A DNA stretch of 59,419 nt from Microbispora oryzae. GTDB lineage: Bacteria; Actinomycetota; Actinomycetes; Streptosporangiales; Streptosporangiaceae. Each line of letters opens with the position of its first letter. The first letter of the stretch is position 1. Under the pieces are notes generated by a model. It saw nothing but the letters and a program-made list of their open reading frames with translations, had not been told where the DNA came from and did not search any database. Positions 59,326-59,419 of the stretch are shown here, piece by piece. Made by a program: the position numbers and the translations under genes. Location of the stretch: positions 1-59,419 of the forward strand of contig NZ_JAFCNB010000028.1 of the NCBI RefSeq assembly GCF_017896165.1, in the 5' to 3' direction.

Positions 59326-59419
59326 TTAAGCGGCTATCGACGGGTCCTCGATAGCCGGTGATTCCTCGGGCCGCTCGACGAGCTTGCCGTTGATGAAGGT
59401 CGCCCCGGCGCGGACCAGG
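59326..59419 (-). CDS. C-terminal end of a protein, partial (possibly transposase)
   Basis: The minus strand is open from the right edge to TAA at 59326-59328. It reads LVRAGATFINGKLVERP, then EESPAIEDPSIAA. The form resembles C-termini seen in some actinomycete transposases, but this is only a faint memory-based likeness. The rest lies outside the window. Confidence 0.4.
   Translation of the reverse strand, partial: LVRAGATFINGKLVERPEESPAIEDPSIAA

Overview
The window is about 59 kb of very GC-rich actinomycete chromosome. GTG and TTG starts, Tat-type signals, a WhiB-like protein, SARP-type and BTAD regulators and an actinomycete integrative and conjugative element (AICE) all point to a Streptosporangiales-like genus. 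The genus is inferred from the style of the genes, not proven.

1-10960: ordinary accessory chromosome. A secreted protein with a tandem His-rich tail runs off the left edge. It is followed by a two-component flavin monooxygenase/flavin reductase pair with a TetR regulator, an OhrR/MarR regulator, a Tat-exported serine hydrolase, a CDP-diacylglycerol pyrophosphatase-like protein, a secreted FN3-CBM2 protein, and a PadR-ABC-FtsX operon.

11149-15880: the most interesting chromosomal locus. It is a four-gene RiPP operon: a thiopeptide-type precursor with a Cys-free core, a stand-alone Lant_dehydr_N (glutamylation) enzyme and two small SpaB_C/TbtC/TbtD-like enzymes. No YcaO or azoline machinery is present. 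This is the gene set expected for a pyritide (azole-free pyridine macrocycle). Downstream lie a MarR regulator with two operators, an SDR that lacks its catalytic Tyr, a DrrAB-type exporter and a large SARP/NB-ARC/TPR regulator that overlaps the exporter tail to tail.

22688-34150: a SnoaL-like protein, an IS5-type remnant that truncated an SDR, an HTH-TM-NBR1-Ig protein, three secreted cell-wall hydrolase-like proteins (two share a perfect 369-bp duplication), a RibD/DHFR-like reductase, an AraC regulator, a membrane STAND-like NTPase with near-identical TPR units, an NmrA-like SDR and several gene fragments.

34151-52329: an AICE of about 18.1 kb bounded by a perfect 43-bp direct repeat. The right copy is the 3' part of an intact tRNA-Arg(ACG). 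The backbone is: GntR (KorSA-like), HAD hydrolase, WhiB-like, RRQRL Zn protein, DUF2637-like and Spd-like membrane proteins, FtsK-like transfer translocase, SSB, Prim-Pol, DUF3631 protein, excisionase and tyrosine integrase. Two lower-GC cargo modules sit just inside its ends. The left one has an ScoMcrA-N/PD-(D/E)XK nuclease, a membrane protein, a second PD-(D/E)XK protein and a small acidic protein. The right one has a HEPN protein and a PD-(D/E)XK protein, and lies between two copies of the integrase 3' end plus terminator. Both look like uncharacterised defence or toxin modules. Two repeat clusters suggest the transfer site (8-bp units next to the translocase gene) and the replication origin or xis operator (eight 10-bp units).

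52330-59419: chromosome again, with a DUF4142 protein, a membrane-anchored glutaredoxin-like protein, an HxlR regulator beside a frameshifted quinone-reductase remnant, a NarL-type two-component system, a P-loop kinase, then a 3' half-tRNA-Ser(GCU) with terminator. That half-tRNA probably marks the left end of a second integrated element running off the right edge.
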